Positions 1-11,600 of a stretch of DNA of 43,487 nucleotides are shown here, piece by piece. The notes under the pieces are model-generated. The model did not search any database, was not told where the DNA came from, and worked only from the letters and a program-made list of their open reading frames with translations. Position 1 is the stretch's first letter, and each line of letters begins with the position of its first letter. The position numbers and the translations under genes are program-made. Source of the stretch: Nemertoderma westbladi (taxonomy: Eukaryota; Xenacoelomorpha; Nemertodermatida; Nemertodermatidae); contig JAUCBJ010000521.1 of the NCBI GenBank assembly GCA_032718475.1, positions 1 to 43,487 on the forward strand, written 5' to 3'.

Positions 1-386
1 AATTAAATTCTTTACGAAAATCTAGTCATCTTCTTTTAAATATGGACCCTGCATTCGTGGAAAATATAATATTTGATAATTCATCAGTCAGCCTACGCTA
101 ATTTCACGGCAAGTCCTTGTCATGGCCTGTGTGTAGTAGGCCATGGTACCACCCTACTACCGGTACCGGCTGACCGCGTGACCGGTGGCAACTAGCACTT
201 CAGCACTTGCACAGCAACAGCACTACCGGCGATACACAGGTTGAAATTTATGTAGAGTTTGCTCAACAGTACAGATATAAAATAGTTATCTAAATTATAT
301 ATATTACTATTGACAAGTATTGAAATATATACCGTTATTCGTGTTATCAGTATTTGCAACATCTGACATTGAAGAGGTGAAAGAAG
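1..386. other. AT-rich flank, no gene seen
   Basis: I see no coding region here. The stretch at 121-200 is GC-richer, with several ACCGG words (for example near 160-185). The part from 240 on is AT-rich, with TATA-like words at about 275 and 298 that lie 90-110 bases before the ATG at 387. They could be core promoter sequence, but nothing else supports that. Confidence 0.4.
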
Positions 387-782
387 ATGAATACCGGCAC
401 TCAACAAAACCAACGCTTATCACAGGTCGGTATGGTTACCTCGAAACCGGCGCGACTGTCCACTCGAATACAACTTCAAAACACAAACGCCAACAATAAA
501 CTGAAAGCGAATCGAACGTCTTCAGAAGAATCTGTCATTGGGACGAAGAAAAGGAAGCCGAAACCACGGGAATGGACCACAGCTAAGATTGAATGCTCCC
601 ATTGTCAGAGTTCCTGGACCGAAATTGAAACACCAATTGCCGATGGGCTTGATCTCTCAAACCAAAACTTCCTCTGCGGGGTTTGCGCGGCAGTAAAGAT
701 TGAAAGTCTGGAAGCTGGCATCCCTAGGTATTATTATTATAAAGAGCGTCAGCCTGCGTTTAATAAATATATTTTAATATAA
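387..782 (+). CDS. Small ORF with a CxxC...CxxC zinc-binding segment, possible LINE ORF1 or host exon fragment
   Basis: I do not recognise this 131-codon ORF. It starts at an ATG preceded by the purine-rich AAGAAG. Residues 1-50 are polar and low in complexity, residues 51-62 form a basic patch (KKRKPKPR), and residues 70-100 hold CSHC and CGVC pairs about 27 residues apart. That spacing suits a PHD-like or zinc-ribbon fold, of the kind found in ORF1 of CR1/L2-type LINEs and in many nuclear proteins. The last 15 residues are Tyr- and Lys-rich and do not look like conserved protein. A donor-like CTAG|GTATTA lies near 727, so the true exon may end there. Two explanations remain open: a 5' fragment of a LINE ORF1, or the first coding exon of a host gene. 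No neighbouring gene helps to decide. Confidence 0.4.
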   Translation: MNTGTQQNQRLSQVGMVTSKPARLSTRIQLQNTNANNKLKANRTSSEESVIGTKKRKPKPREWTTAKIECSHCQSSWTEIETPIADGLDLSNQNFLCGVCAAVKIESLEAGIPRYYYYKERQPAFNKYILI

Positions 783-931
783 AACAGGTCGAACGCAAAG
801 AGGCTTATAATGAAGACGAGTACTGCATTGATTATATTCCTATAAACCACCTGGCTTTGCATATTGAACGTGCGTTTGGAAATAAGTTCGTGCTACCCTT
901 CCGTGGGTGGTAGATGTCGCGGTTATGTATT

Positions 932-964
932 GGTGGGTGGGGCGTGGGGGAGGGGGGGGGGGGG
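932..964 (+). repeat. G-rich run, possible G-quadruplex
   Basis: The run contains more than four tracts of three or more G within 33 bases and ends in an uninterrupted G run of about 13. This composition is compatible with an intramolecular G-quadruplex on the plus strand. Homopolymer length may also be affected by assembly error. Confidence 0.6.
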
Positions 965-1470
965 TGCAGATTAAAAGGGGTGAACACGTACTGTCCCCCT
1001 TTCTTTGATTAATTGGTGGTGTGGGTTAATCTCTCATAACCTGATTTTGTGATACAGTCGCACAATTTTAATTTGTATCTCATAACTGGGCCTCGTGCTG
1101 CGCGAAGGCCCCACGAACGTGTACAAGCCTCCTATGAAAATTTGTGAAATCTTCCATTAAGTCTACCCAACAGCCGTTGGTAACCGGCTTGCACCCTGGT
1201 TCAGTTTTCTGGTTTTGTTAGTTTAATCGACAGCTGTTGTAAACGTCCCAGATATAAGAGTAGCTCGGTCGGTATTTAATTTCGCGTTCCATAATATTGA
1301 TAATGTACTAATATTTCGAATATCGCACATCGAATCGTTCCCAACTTTTTTATTCAACAACTAGATACTAATTGATAAATAGTCGCGTTAAAAATTGTTG
1401 CGTACCTGCTTGAGTTTTTGAGATATTGGATGGTTATACACACATAACCACATCGTGTTTTTGAACGGCT

Positions 1471-1540
1471 CAACTATTAACTACTAACTACTAGTAGTTT
1501 AACTACTAAACTACTAACTACTAACTCAACTACTAACTAC
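1471..1540. repeat. Degenerate CTAACTA microsatellite
   Basis: About 70 bases are made of CTACTAACTA and CTAACTACT words with one inverted patch (CTAGTAGTTTAACTACT). It ends about 85 bases before the 45-bp minisatellite. Confidence 0.7.
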
Positions 1541-1625
1541 CCAGTCTAAAGACAGGTTCGTTATAATGTGGTCTAACAACAGCAAATATTCGACTAAAAT
1601 AATTCACTTTTCGTAAAATACACCA

Positions 1626-4600
1626 ACCACAGTAACGGATCTCCAGTAAGTATTGTAGGTCTCCGTGCCACCCACAGTAACGGATCTCCAGTAAGTATTG
1701 TAGGTCTCCGTGCCACCCACAGTAACGGATCTCCAGTAAGTATTGTAGGTCTCCGTGCCACCCACAGTAACGGATCTCCAGTAAGTATTGTAGGTCTCCG
1801 TGCCACCCACAGTAACGGATCTCCAGTAAGTATTGTAGGTCTCCGTGCCACCCACAGTAACGGATCTCCAGTAAGTATTGTAGGTCTCCGTGCCACCCAC
1901 AGTAACGGATCTCCAGTAAGTATTGTAGGTCTCCGTGCCACCCACAGTAACGGATCTCCAGTAAGTATTGTAGGTCTCCGTGCCACCCACAGTAACGGAT
2001 CTCCAGTAAGTATTGTAGGTCTCCGTGCCACCCACAGTAACGGATCTCCAGTAAGTATTGTAGGTCTCCGTGCCACCCACAGTAACGGATCTCCAGTAAG
2101 TATTGTAGGTCTCCGTGCCACCCACAGTAACGGATCTCCAGTAAGTATTGTAGGTCTCCGTGCCACCCACAGTAACGGATCTCCAGTAAGTATTGTAGGT
2201 CTCCGTGCCACCCACAGTAACGGATCTCCAGTAAGTATTGTAGGTCTCCGTGCCACCCACAGTAACGGATCTCCAGTAAGTATTGTAGGTCTCCGTGCCA
2301 CCCACAGTAACGGATCTCCAGTAAGTATTGTAGGTCTCCGTGCCACCCACAGTAACGGATCTCCAGTAAGTATTGTAGGTCTCCGTGCCACCCACAGTAA
2401 CGGATCTCCAGTAAGTATTGTAGGTCTCCGTGCCACCCACAGTAACGGATCTCCAGTAAGTATTGTAGGTCTCCGTGCCACCCACAGTAACGGATCTCCA
2501 GTAAGTATTGTAGGTCTCCGTGCCACCCACAGTAACGGATCTCCAGTAAGTATTGTAGGTCTCCGTGCCACCCACAGTAACGGATCTCTAGTAAGTATTG
2601 TAGGTCTCCGTGACACCCACAGTAACGGATCTCCAGTAAGTATTGTAGGTCTCAGTGACACCCACAGTAACGGATCTCCAGTAAGTATTGTAGGTCTCCG
2701 TGCCACCCACAGTAACGGATCTCCAGTAAGTATTGTAGGTCTCCGTGCCACCCACAGTAAAGGATCTCTAGTAAGTATTGTAGGTCTCCGTGCCACCCAC
2801 AGTAAAGGATCTCCAGTAAGTATTGTAGGTCTCCGTGCCACCCACAGTAACGGATCTCCAGTAAGTATTGTAGGTCTCCGTGCCACCCACAGTAACGGAT
2901 CTCCAGTAAGTATTGTAGGTCTCCGTGCCACCCACAGTAACGGATCTCTAGTAAGTATTGTAGGTCTCTGTGACACCCACAGTAACGGATCTCCAGTAAG
3001 TATTGTAGGTCTCCGTGCCACCCACAGTAACGGATCTCCAGTAAGTATTGTAGGTCTCCGTGCCACCCACAGTAACGGATCTCTAGTAAGTATTGTAGGT
3101 CTCCGTGCCACCCACAGTAACGGATCTCCAGTAAGTATTGTAGGTCTGCGTGCCACCCACAGTAACGGATCTCCAGTAAGTATTGTAGGTCTCCGTGCCA
3201 CCCACAGTAACGGATCTCCTGTAAGTATTGTAGGTCTCCGTGCCACCCACAGTAACGGATATCCAGTAAGTATTGTAGGTCTCCGTGCCACCCACAGTAA
3301 CGGATCTCTAGTAAGTATTGTAGGTCTCCGTGACACCCACAGTAACGGATCTCCAGTAAGTATTGTAGGTCTCAGTGACACCCACAGTAACGGATCTCCA
3401 GTAAGTATTGTAGGTCTCCGTGCCACCCACAGTAAAGGATCTCCAGTAAGTATTGCTAGGTCTCCGTGCCACCCACAGTAACGGATCTCTAGTAAGTATT
3501 GTAGGTCTCCGTGCCACCCACAGTAAAGGATCTCCAGTAAGTATTGTAGGTCTCCGTGCCACCCACAGTAACGGATCTCCAGTAAGTATTGTAGGTCTCC
3601 GTGCCACCCACAGTAACGGATCTCCAGTAAGTATTGTAGGTCTCCGTGCCACCCACAGTAACGGATCTCTAGTAAGTATTGTAGGTCTCTGTGACACCCA
3701 CAGTAACGGATCTCCAGTAAGTATTGTAGGTCTCCGTGCCACCCACAGTAACGGATCTCCAGTAAGTATTGTAGGTCTCCGTGCCACCCACAGTAACGGA
3801 TCTCTAGTAAGTATTGTAGGTCTCCGTGCCACCCACAGTAACGGATCTCCAGTAAGTATTGTAGGTCTCCGTGCCACCCACAGTAACGGATCTCCAGTAA
3901 GTATTGTAGGTCTCCGTGCCACCCACAGTAACGGATCTCCAGTAAGTATTGTAGGTCTCCGTGCCACCCACAGTAACGGATCTCCAGTAAGTATTGTAGG
4001 TCTCCGTGCCACCCACAGTAACGGATCTCCAGTAAGTATTGTAGGTCTCCGTGCCACCCACAGTAACGGATCTCTAGTAAGTATTGTAGGTCTCCGTGCC
4101 ACCCACAGTAACGGATCTCCAGTAAGTATTGTAGGTCTCCGTGCCACCCACAGTAACGGATCTCCAGTAAGTATTGTAGGTCTCCGTGCCACCCACAGTA
4201 ACGGATCTCCAGTAAGTATTGTAGGTCTCCGTGCCACCCACAGTAACGGATCTCCAGTAAGTATTGTAGGTCTCCGTGCCACCCACAGTAAAGGATCTCC
4301 AGTAAGTATTGTAGGTCTCCGTGCCACCCACAGTAAAGGATCTCCAGTAAGTATTGTAGGTCTCCGTGCCACCCACAGTAACGGATCTCCAGTAAGTATT
4401 GTAGGTCTCCGTGCCACCCACAGTAACGGATCTCTAGTAAGTATTGTAGGTCTCCGTGCCACCCACAGTAACGGATCTCCAGTAAGTATTGTAGGTCTCC
4501 GTGCCACCCACAGTAACGGATCTCCAGTAAGTATTGTAGGTCTCAGTGACACCCACAGTAACGGATCTCCAGTAAGTATTGTAGGTCTCCGTGCCACCCA

Positions 4601-5500
4601 CAGTAACGGATCTCCAGTAAGTATTGTAGGTCTCCGTGCCACCCACAGTAACGGATCTCCAGTAAGTATTGTAGGTCTCAGTGACACCCACAGTAACGGA
4701 TCTCCAGTAAGTATTGTAGGTCTCCGTGCCACCCACAGTAACGGATCTCCAGTAAGTATTGTAGGTCTCCGTGCCACCCACAGTAACGGATCTCCAGTAA
4801 GTATTGTAGGTCTCCGTGCCACCCACAGTAACGGATCTCCAGTAAGTATTGTAGGTCTCCGTGCCACCCACAGTAACGGATCTCCAGTAAGTATTGTAGG
4901 TCTCCGTGCCACCCACAGTAACGGATCTCCAGTAAGTATTGTAGGTCTCCGTGCCACCCACAGTAACGGATCTCCAGTAAGTATTGTAGGTCTCCGTGCC
5001 ACCCACAGTAAAGGATCTCCAGTAAGTATTGAAGGTCTCCGTGCCACCCACAGTAACGGATCTCCAGTAAGTATTGTAGGTCTCCGTGCCACCCACAGTA
5101 ACGGATCTCCAGTAAGTATTGTAGGTCTCCGAGCCACCCACAGTAACGGATCTCCAGTAAGTATTGTAGGTCTCTGTGACACCCACAGTAACGGATCTCC
5201 AGTAAGTATTGTAGGTCTCCGTGCCACCCACAGTAACGGATCTCTAGTAAGTATTGTAGGTCTCTGTGACACCCACAGTAACGGATCTCCAGTAAGTATT
5301 GTAGGTCTCTGTGACACCCACAGTAACGGATCTCCTGTAAGTATTGTAGGTCTCCGTGCCACCCACAGTAACGGATCTCTAGTAAGTATTGTAGGTCTCA
5401 GTGACACCCACAGTAAAGGATCTCCAGTAAGTATTGTAGGTCGCAGTGACATCAACAGTATCGGATCTCCAATAAGTATTGTAGGTAGGTCTCCGTGCAG
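1626..5500. repeat. 45-bp minisatellite, about 86 copies
   Basis: The unit is 45 bp and can be recognised by GTAACGGATCTCCAGTAAGT followed by ATTGTAGGTCTCCGTGCCAC. The period holds to the base except for a one-base insertion near 3456 (ATTGCTAGG for ATTGTAGG). About 20 units from 1640 to 2580 are identical. From 2581 on, variants appear (CTCTAGTAAG, GTAAAGG, CTCAGTGACAC, CTCTGTGACAC). Segments 2581-3300 and 3301-4020 share the same order of variants, a 16-unit (720-bp) higher-order duplication. Because 45 is divisible by 3 and the unit lacks stops in several frames, it yields open frames of 600-700 codons on both strands. These are artefacts of the repeat and not genes. The final units (5430-5500) are degenerate. 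Confidence 0.97.
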
Positions 5501-6295
5501 GTCTACAACTACAATAGATAACTAATTAATTATACTCGCAAGATCTGCTATCTTTATATGATTGATTGTGTATAAAGACGGTAGCGGTATACAGACGCTG
5601 ATCCCATATAGGAGTGGGGGGGACTTCCGGCGAAATCAAAATTCATCCCTTTCCAGGAGAAAATCGACGTAAATAACAGCTGATTACCATAACAAAAAAT
5701 ACGATGTAACCTGTGATATTGATATTATTTATTGTTTTGCATACAATAACGTGCTACTGTAACTTGTTCCTTTCCCTTAGTTTATAGTTTATCATAGAGG
5801 CGATAAATTACTTCACCGAGATCGTGTTTGCGTCTAGACACCCCTCTAGCTTGCTGTGGATTTCACAACGGTTCAATTTTATAAGAAGAAACCACTTAAT
5901 ATGTAGTTCACCTACAAAAAAAATTGTAAAAATGGCTTGTGATACAAATAATAATATTAAAAATAAATTAGTTAGTAGTATTTAGCATCCGAAGCTCCAT
6001 GCAAAGAATTTAAAGCCCTATGAATTGGTCTACTGTACATATGACACGCCGTCCCAAATTACTCGATCAGCCATAAACTTTTCAGAAGTGGTAAGGTGGC
6101 GACAAGCCGACTCGAGGGCGTTGCAGTTTTTAACTATACTTGTTAGTAGTGTTAGTAGTACTGGTCTTTATGTATTTGAGTTTATATTTTGGTCCTGACG
6201 ATACCCCAAATATTGACCCATAATTATTTACCAACCTTTTTTAAACTGGGCGATAAATCTCCTCACCACCCCCGCAACAATTATAAACTTTTCAG
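5501..6295. other. Non-coding stretch between tandem arrays
   Basis: I see no gene, RNA or repeat I can name. The sequence is moderately AT-rich with several poly-A or poly-T runs and no open frame of note. Confidence 0.5.
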
Positions 6296-6841
6296 CGATG
6301 TATACTCCGTGAAATTCTGTGATGTATAGGCCTACTTCGTGAAGTTCTGTGATATATATATACTTCGTGAAGTTCTGTGATGTTATACTTCGTGAAGTTC
6401 TGTGATGTTATACTTCGTGAAGTTCTGTGATGTTATACTTCGTGAAGTTCTGTGATGTTATACTTCGTGAAGTTCTGTGATGTTATACTTCGTGAAGTTC
6501 TGTGATGTTATACTTCGTGAAGTTCTGTGATGTTATACTTCGTGAGGTTCTGTAATGCATACTTCATGAAGTTCTTTGATGTATACTTCGTGAAGTTCTG
6601 TGATGTATATATACTTCGTGATGTTCTTTGATGTATATTTCGTGAAGTTCTGTGATGTATATATTTCGTGAAGTTCTGTGATGGTATACTTCGTGAAGTT
6701 CTGTGATGCATACTTCGTGAAGTTCTGTGATGTATACTTCGTGAAGTTCTGTGATCTATACTTCGTAAAGTTCTGTGATGTATATATACTTCGCGAAGTT
6801 CTGTGATGTATATACTTCGTGAAGTTCTGTGATGTTATACT
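6296..6841. repeat. TTCGTGAAG satellite, left block
   Basis: Tandem copies of a 21-bp core, ACTTCGTGAAGTTCTGTGATG, are joined by a variable spacer (TTAT, TAT, TATAT or TATATAT), giving periods of roughly 23-31 bp. The first units near 6296-6345 are diverged. The block is cut off at 6841 by a LINE and resumes at 8698. Within the core, ACTTC-GT-GAAGT is a short inverted repeat. Minus-strand ORFs across it are repeat artefacts. Confidence 0.95.
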
Positions 6842-6845
6842 ACTA

Positions 6846-7735
6846 CTACTGGGTCGAGCGAACTCGGACAGTGGAAATGAGATCCTTCCAGCCTTCCCGA
6901 TTTTCCATAGTTGTCGCAATTTCGTTTCTCCCAAGTTCAGTATCCCTTTCAAGTTGATCTATATATGTTATGGCCGGTCGTCCACGACTACGCTTTCCAT
7001 TAGTTGGTTGCCAGAGAAGTAGATCTGGTATGACCTCGTCTTTACTTCGCCAGCAGTGCCCACTGAATCGTAATCTGTGTTCACGGAGGGTGGTTGATAC
7101 ATGTGGTATTGTACCATAAAGCTCGGCGTTTGTCATGTGTTGTTTCCAGCTGATGTTTAGGGCTGCCCTTAGTAGTCTTGCGTAGCAACCATCAATTTGT
7201 TGTTCAAGTGATTTAGTCAGTGTCCAGGTCTCACCCCCGTATAAAAATACACTTTCCACTGTGACTCGAAAGAACTTAGTCTTCAGGTGCCTGGAGAGAT
7301 CTGATTTCCAGATGGCATCCATTTTTGATAGAGCTACCCAAGCCTTTGCTTTCCTAACTTCTATGTCCTTTTTGCTACTCTCTATCCATGATCCAAGGTA
7401 CTGGAAGTCATCGACCTTCCTTAGTTGATTATTATCAATGGTTGTCAAGTTTCCATCAACATTAAAGGTCATGAATTCGGTCTTTGTAGCATTTATATGC
7501 AATCCAACCTCCTTAGCAGCCCTCTCCACTTTATTTAGTAGAAGCTGTGCATCTGCTAGCGTATTAGAGAGCAGGGCGATGTCATCCGCAAAGTCTGTGT
7601 CTGTGACTGTAGTTGCCGGATATTTACTACTTCTGCGTTCTTGAAGTGTGAATCCCAGATCTTCACCCTTTGTGGCCGCCCTCATTGCGTAATCCAGCAC
7701 AATTACAAATAGTAATGGTGCTAATGTGGATTCCC
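6846..7735 (-). pseudogene. Reverse transcriptase C-terminal half, RTE-like
   Basis: The frame is open from about 7735 to 6846. It enters in the middle of the RT palm, with a PLLFVIVLDYA-like segment just before the first ATG at 7700. The catalytic box FADDIALLS follows near 7580, then a thumb region (KTEFM, YLGSWI) and a long C-terminal part with ESVFLYGGETWT and a basic RSRGRP segment. This order and these motifs are typical of RTE/BovB-type LINE proteins. The first RT blocks and the end of the endonuclease are missing, so the protein could not work as a reverse transcriptase. It belongs to the same element as the endonuclease fragment upstream. Confidence 0.85.
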
Positions 7736-8242
7736 ATCAAATGTTGCGATCATAACCCTGGAATTTATATATTCGATGTTGTTTAGGGTCTTAAGTGCAA
7801 ATGGGCTTAGCAGAATTCCTTCTCCACCAATTGATGCATTGGCCGAGTTTCTTACTGCTGAGCTTGTTACTAACGTCCATCCATTTCCAATGTCATTGTA
7901 CTTCATCGCAGTGTCTTCATGACAAATCCGATGTTCTTGGATGTAGATGATGTCGATGTAATATTCCATTGCCAGAGCGACCATGTCACCCTGTTTGGTA
8001 TGTGCTTTCAGCGTGCGTGCGTTCATTGTAGCAATCTTTAGTGTCTTTTTACATTTCAACAGGCTGGTTCTTCTTTCTTCTCTGTCTTCTGTTCCAGTAG
8101 CCAATTTATCGACCCCAGCCGGGTGTACCACTGAGGGACGCGGTCCTTGTTGACCCGGGCGACGACCGAGCCGGTATTTCTCCTGGAGGGTTCTCATACT
8201 CATATCTTTCAGTTGTCGGGAGTAAACCGCTTGGGGTCGCAA
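7721..8242 (-). pseudogene. APE-type endonuclease N-terminal part, RTE-like
   Basis: This 173-codon frame starts with a basic linker. From about residue 88 it shows the start of an exonuclease-endonuclease-phosphatase fold: KIATMNARTL supplies the first strand with its Asn, and IYIQEHR supplies the catalytic Glu. Such domains nick target DNA during LINE retrotransposition. The frame breaks at DGNPH, where the sequence jumps directly to reverse transcriptase. The second half of the endonuclease, with the expected DxN and SDH motifs, is therefore deleted. This is clearly an inactive copy. Confidence 0.8.
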
Positions 8243-8697
8243 CTCCTACAAGCGTCTTCGCAGTAGGTCGCCGTTGGTTGATTACCTTCCGCCGATCTTT
8301 TCAGCATGTCTAGCCGTTGGTTGATTACCTTCCGCCTATCCATGGCCTACAGCCCTGCTGCCGACTGCAGGGGTCCATTTGTTACACCCTGAACCAAGTG
8401 TGCCTCCTGGGTTAGGTTACCCAACACTGGTAGAGAGAAGAGCATCCAGTATAGACAGGGCGGGGCGTGTATCATCTCTAATGCAGATGCGTATCAAGCC
8501 TTTGCCTTCAATGGTGCCCTAGTCGCTATAGCCCTCAATGACTTATTTAGTTGACGGGGCTAAACCAACCCACTCTTGATCAACTAAATAATGAATAGGC
8601 TATGCTTATCGGGCCTGCCTACTGGGCTGACAGGTACAGGTAGTACCACATTACTGCCATAGTGGTAGCAGGATCTGGGGACCTGACCTGACCTGAC

Positions 8698-11600
8698 TCA
8701 TCATCATTCGTGATGTTATACTTTGTGAATTTCTGTGATGTTATACTTCGTGAAGTTCTGTGATGTATATATACTTCGTGAAGTTCTGTGATGCATACAT
8801 CGTGAATTTCTGTGATGTTATACTTCGTGAAGTTCTGTGATGTATATATACTTCGTGAAGTTCTGTGATGCATACATCGTGAAGTTCTGTGATGTTATAC
8901 TTCGTGAAGTTCTGTGATGTTATACTTCGTGAAGTTCTGTGATGTATATTATATACTTCGTGAAGTTCTGTGATGTTATACTTCGTGAACTTCTGTGATG
9001 TATATATACTTCGTGAAGTTCTGTGATGTTATACTTCGTGAAGTTCTGTGATGTTATACTTCGTGAAGTTCTGTGATGTTATACTTCGTGAAGTTCTGTG
9101 ATGTTATACTTCGTGAAGTTCTGTGATGTTATACTTCGTGAGGTTCTGTGATGCATACTTCGTGAAGTTCTGTGATGTATACTTCGTGAAGTTCTGTGAT
9201 GTATATATACTTCGTGAAGTTCTGTGATGTATATATACTTCGTGAAGTTCTGTGATGTATATACTTCGTGAAGTTCTGTGATGTATATATACTTCGTGAA
9301 GTTCTGTGATGTATATACTTCGTGAAGTTCTGTGATGTATATATACTTCGTGAAGTTCTGTGATGTATATATACTTCGTGAAATTCTGTTATATATACTT
9401 CGTGAAGTTCTGTGATGTATATATACTTCGTGAAGTTCTGTGATGTATATATACTTCGTGAAGTTCTGTGATGTATATATACTTCGTGAAGTTCTGTGAT
9501 GTTATACTTCGTGAAGTTCTGTGATGTATATATACTTCGTGAAGTTCTGTGATGTATATATACTTCGTGAAGTTCTGTGATGTATATACTTCGTGAAGTT
9601 CTGTGATGTATATATACTTCGTGAAGTTCTGTGATGTATACTTCGTGAAGTTCTGTGATGTATATATACTTCGTGAAGTTCTGTGATGTATATATACTTC
9701 GTGAAGTTCTGTGATGTATATATACTTCGTGAAGTTCTGTGATGTATATATACTTCGTGAAGTTCTGTGATGTTATACTTCGTGAAGTTCTGTGATATTA
9801 TACTTCGTGAAGTTCTGTGATGCATACTTCGTGAAGTTCTGTAATGTATATATACTTCGTGAAGTTCTGTGATGTATATATACTTCGTGAAGTTCTGTGA
9901 TGTTATACTTCGTAAAGTTCTGTGATGTATACTTCGTGAAGTTCTGTGATGTATATATACTTCGTGAAGTTCTGTGATGTATACTTCGTGAAGTTCTGTG
10001 ATGTATATATACTTCGTGAAGTTCTGTGATGTATATATACTTCGTGAAGTTCTGTGATGTATATACTTCGTGAAGTTCTGTGATGTATATATACTTCGTG
10101 AAGTTCTGTGATGTATATACTTCGTGAAGTTCTGTGATGTATATATACTTCGTGAAGTTCTGTGATGTATATATACTTCGTGAAGTTCTGTGATGTATAC
10201 TTCGTGAAGTTCTGTGATGTATATATACTTCGTGAAGTTCTGTGATGTTATACTTCGTGAAGTTCTGTGATATTATACTTCGTGAAGTTCTGTGATGCAT
10301 ACTTCGTGAAGTTCTGTAATGTATATATACTTCGTGAAGTTCTGTGATGTTATACTTCGTGAAGTTCTGTGATGTTATACTTCGTGAAGTTCTGTGATGT
10401 TATACTTCGTGAAGTTCTGTGATGTTATACTTCGTGAAGTTCTGTGATGTTATACTTCGTGAGGTTCTGTAATGCATACTTCATGAAGTTCTGTGATGTA
10501 TACTTCGTGAAGTTCTGTGATGTATATATACTTCGTGAAGTTCTGTGATGTATATATACTTCGTGAAGTTCTGTGATGTATATACTTCGTGAAGTTCTGT
10601 GATGTATATATACTTCGTGAAGTTCTGTGATGTATATATACTTCGTGAAGTTCTGTGATGTTATACTTCGTGAAGTTCTGTGATATTATACTTCGTGAAG
10701 TTCTGTAATGTATATATACTTCGTGAAGTTCTGTGATGTTATACTTCGTGAAGTTCTGTGATGTTATACTTCGTGAAGTTCTGTGATGTTATACTTCGTG
10801 AAGTTCTGTAATGTATATATACTTCGTGAAGTTCTGTGATGTTATACTTCGTGAAGTTCTGTGATGCATACTTCGTGAAGTTCTGTAATGTATATATACT
10901 TCGTGAAGTTCTGTGATGTTATACTTCGTGAAGTTCTGTGATGTTATACTTCGTGAAGTTCTGTGATGTTATACTTCGTGAAGTTCTGTGATGTTATACT
11001 TTGTGAGGTTCGGTGATGCATACTTCATGAAGTTCTGTGATGTATACTTCGTGAAGTTCTGTGATGTATATACTTCGTGACGTTCTGTGATGTATATACT
11101 TCGTGAAGTTCTGTGATGTTATACTTCGTGAAGTTCTGTGATGTATATATACTTCGTGAAGTTCTGTGATGTATATATACTTCGTGAAGTTCTGTGATGT
11201 TATACTTCGTGAAGTTCTGTGATATTATACTTCGTGAAGTTCTGTGATGTATATATACTTCGTGAAGTTCTGTGATGTTATACTTCGTGAAGTTCTGTGA
11301 TGTTATACTTCGTGAAGTTCTGTGATGTTATACTTCGTGAAGTTCTGTAATGTATATATACTTCGTGAAGTTCTGTGATGTTATACTTCGTGAAGTTCTG
11401 TGATGCATACTTCGTGAAGTTCTGTAATGTATATATACTTCGTGAAGTTCTGTGATGTTATACTTCGTGAAGTTCTGTGATGTTATACTTCGTGAAGTTC
11501 TGTGATGTTATACTTTGTGAGGTTCGGTGATGCATACTTCATGAAGTTCTGTGATGTATACTTCGTGAAGTTCTGTGATGTATATACTTCGTGACGTTCT

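Larger units (their letters stand above)
783..1625. other. Non-coding stretch
   Basis: I see no gene. It contains a G-rich run at 932-964 and a degenerate CTAACTA-type microsatellite at 1471-1540, both listed separately. The rest is unremarkable AT-rich sequence. Confidence 0.5.
6842..8697 (-). mobile_element. RTE-like non-LTR retrotransposon, internally deleted
   Basis: A minus-strand LINE sits inside the satellite. Reading on the minus strand, it has a 5' region (about 8697-8243), the first part of an APE-type endonuclease (8242-7721), a deletion junction near 7730, and the C-terminal half of reverse transcriptase (about 7735-6846). Its 3' end is a short TAG microsatellite, seen as TACTACTACT at 6839-6850. 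The 5' region contains a 24-bp direct repeat at 8270-8293 and 8313-8336. Both flanks contain GTGATGTTATACT, which fits a target duplication but is also simply the satellite unit. Confidence 0.8.

Noticed and set aside
1594-5525. Open frames of 610, 715 and 690 codons on both strands
   Set aside because: They arise because the 45-bp unit is divisible by 3 and lacks stops in several frames. Frames switch exactly at the single-base insertion near 3456 and overlap on both strands.
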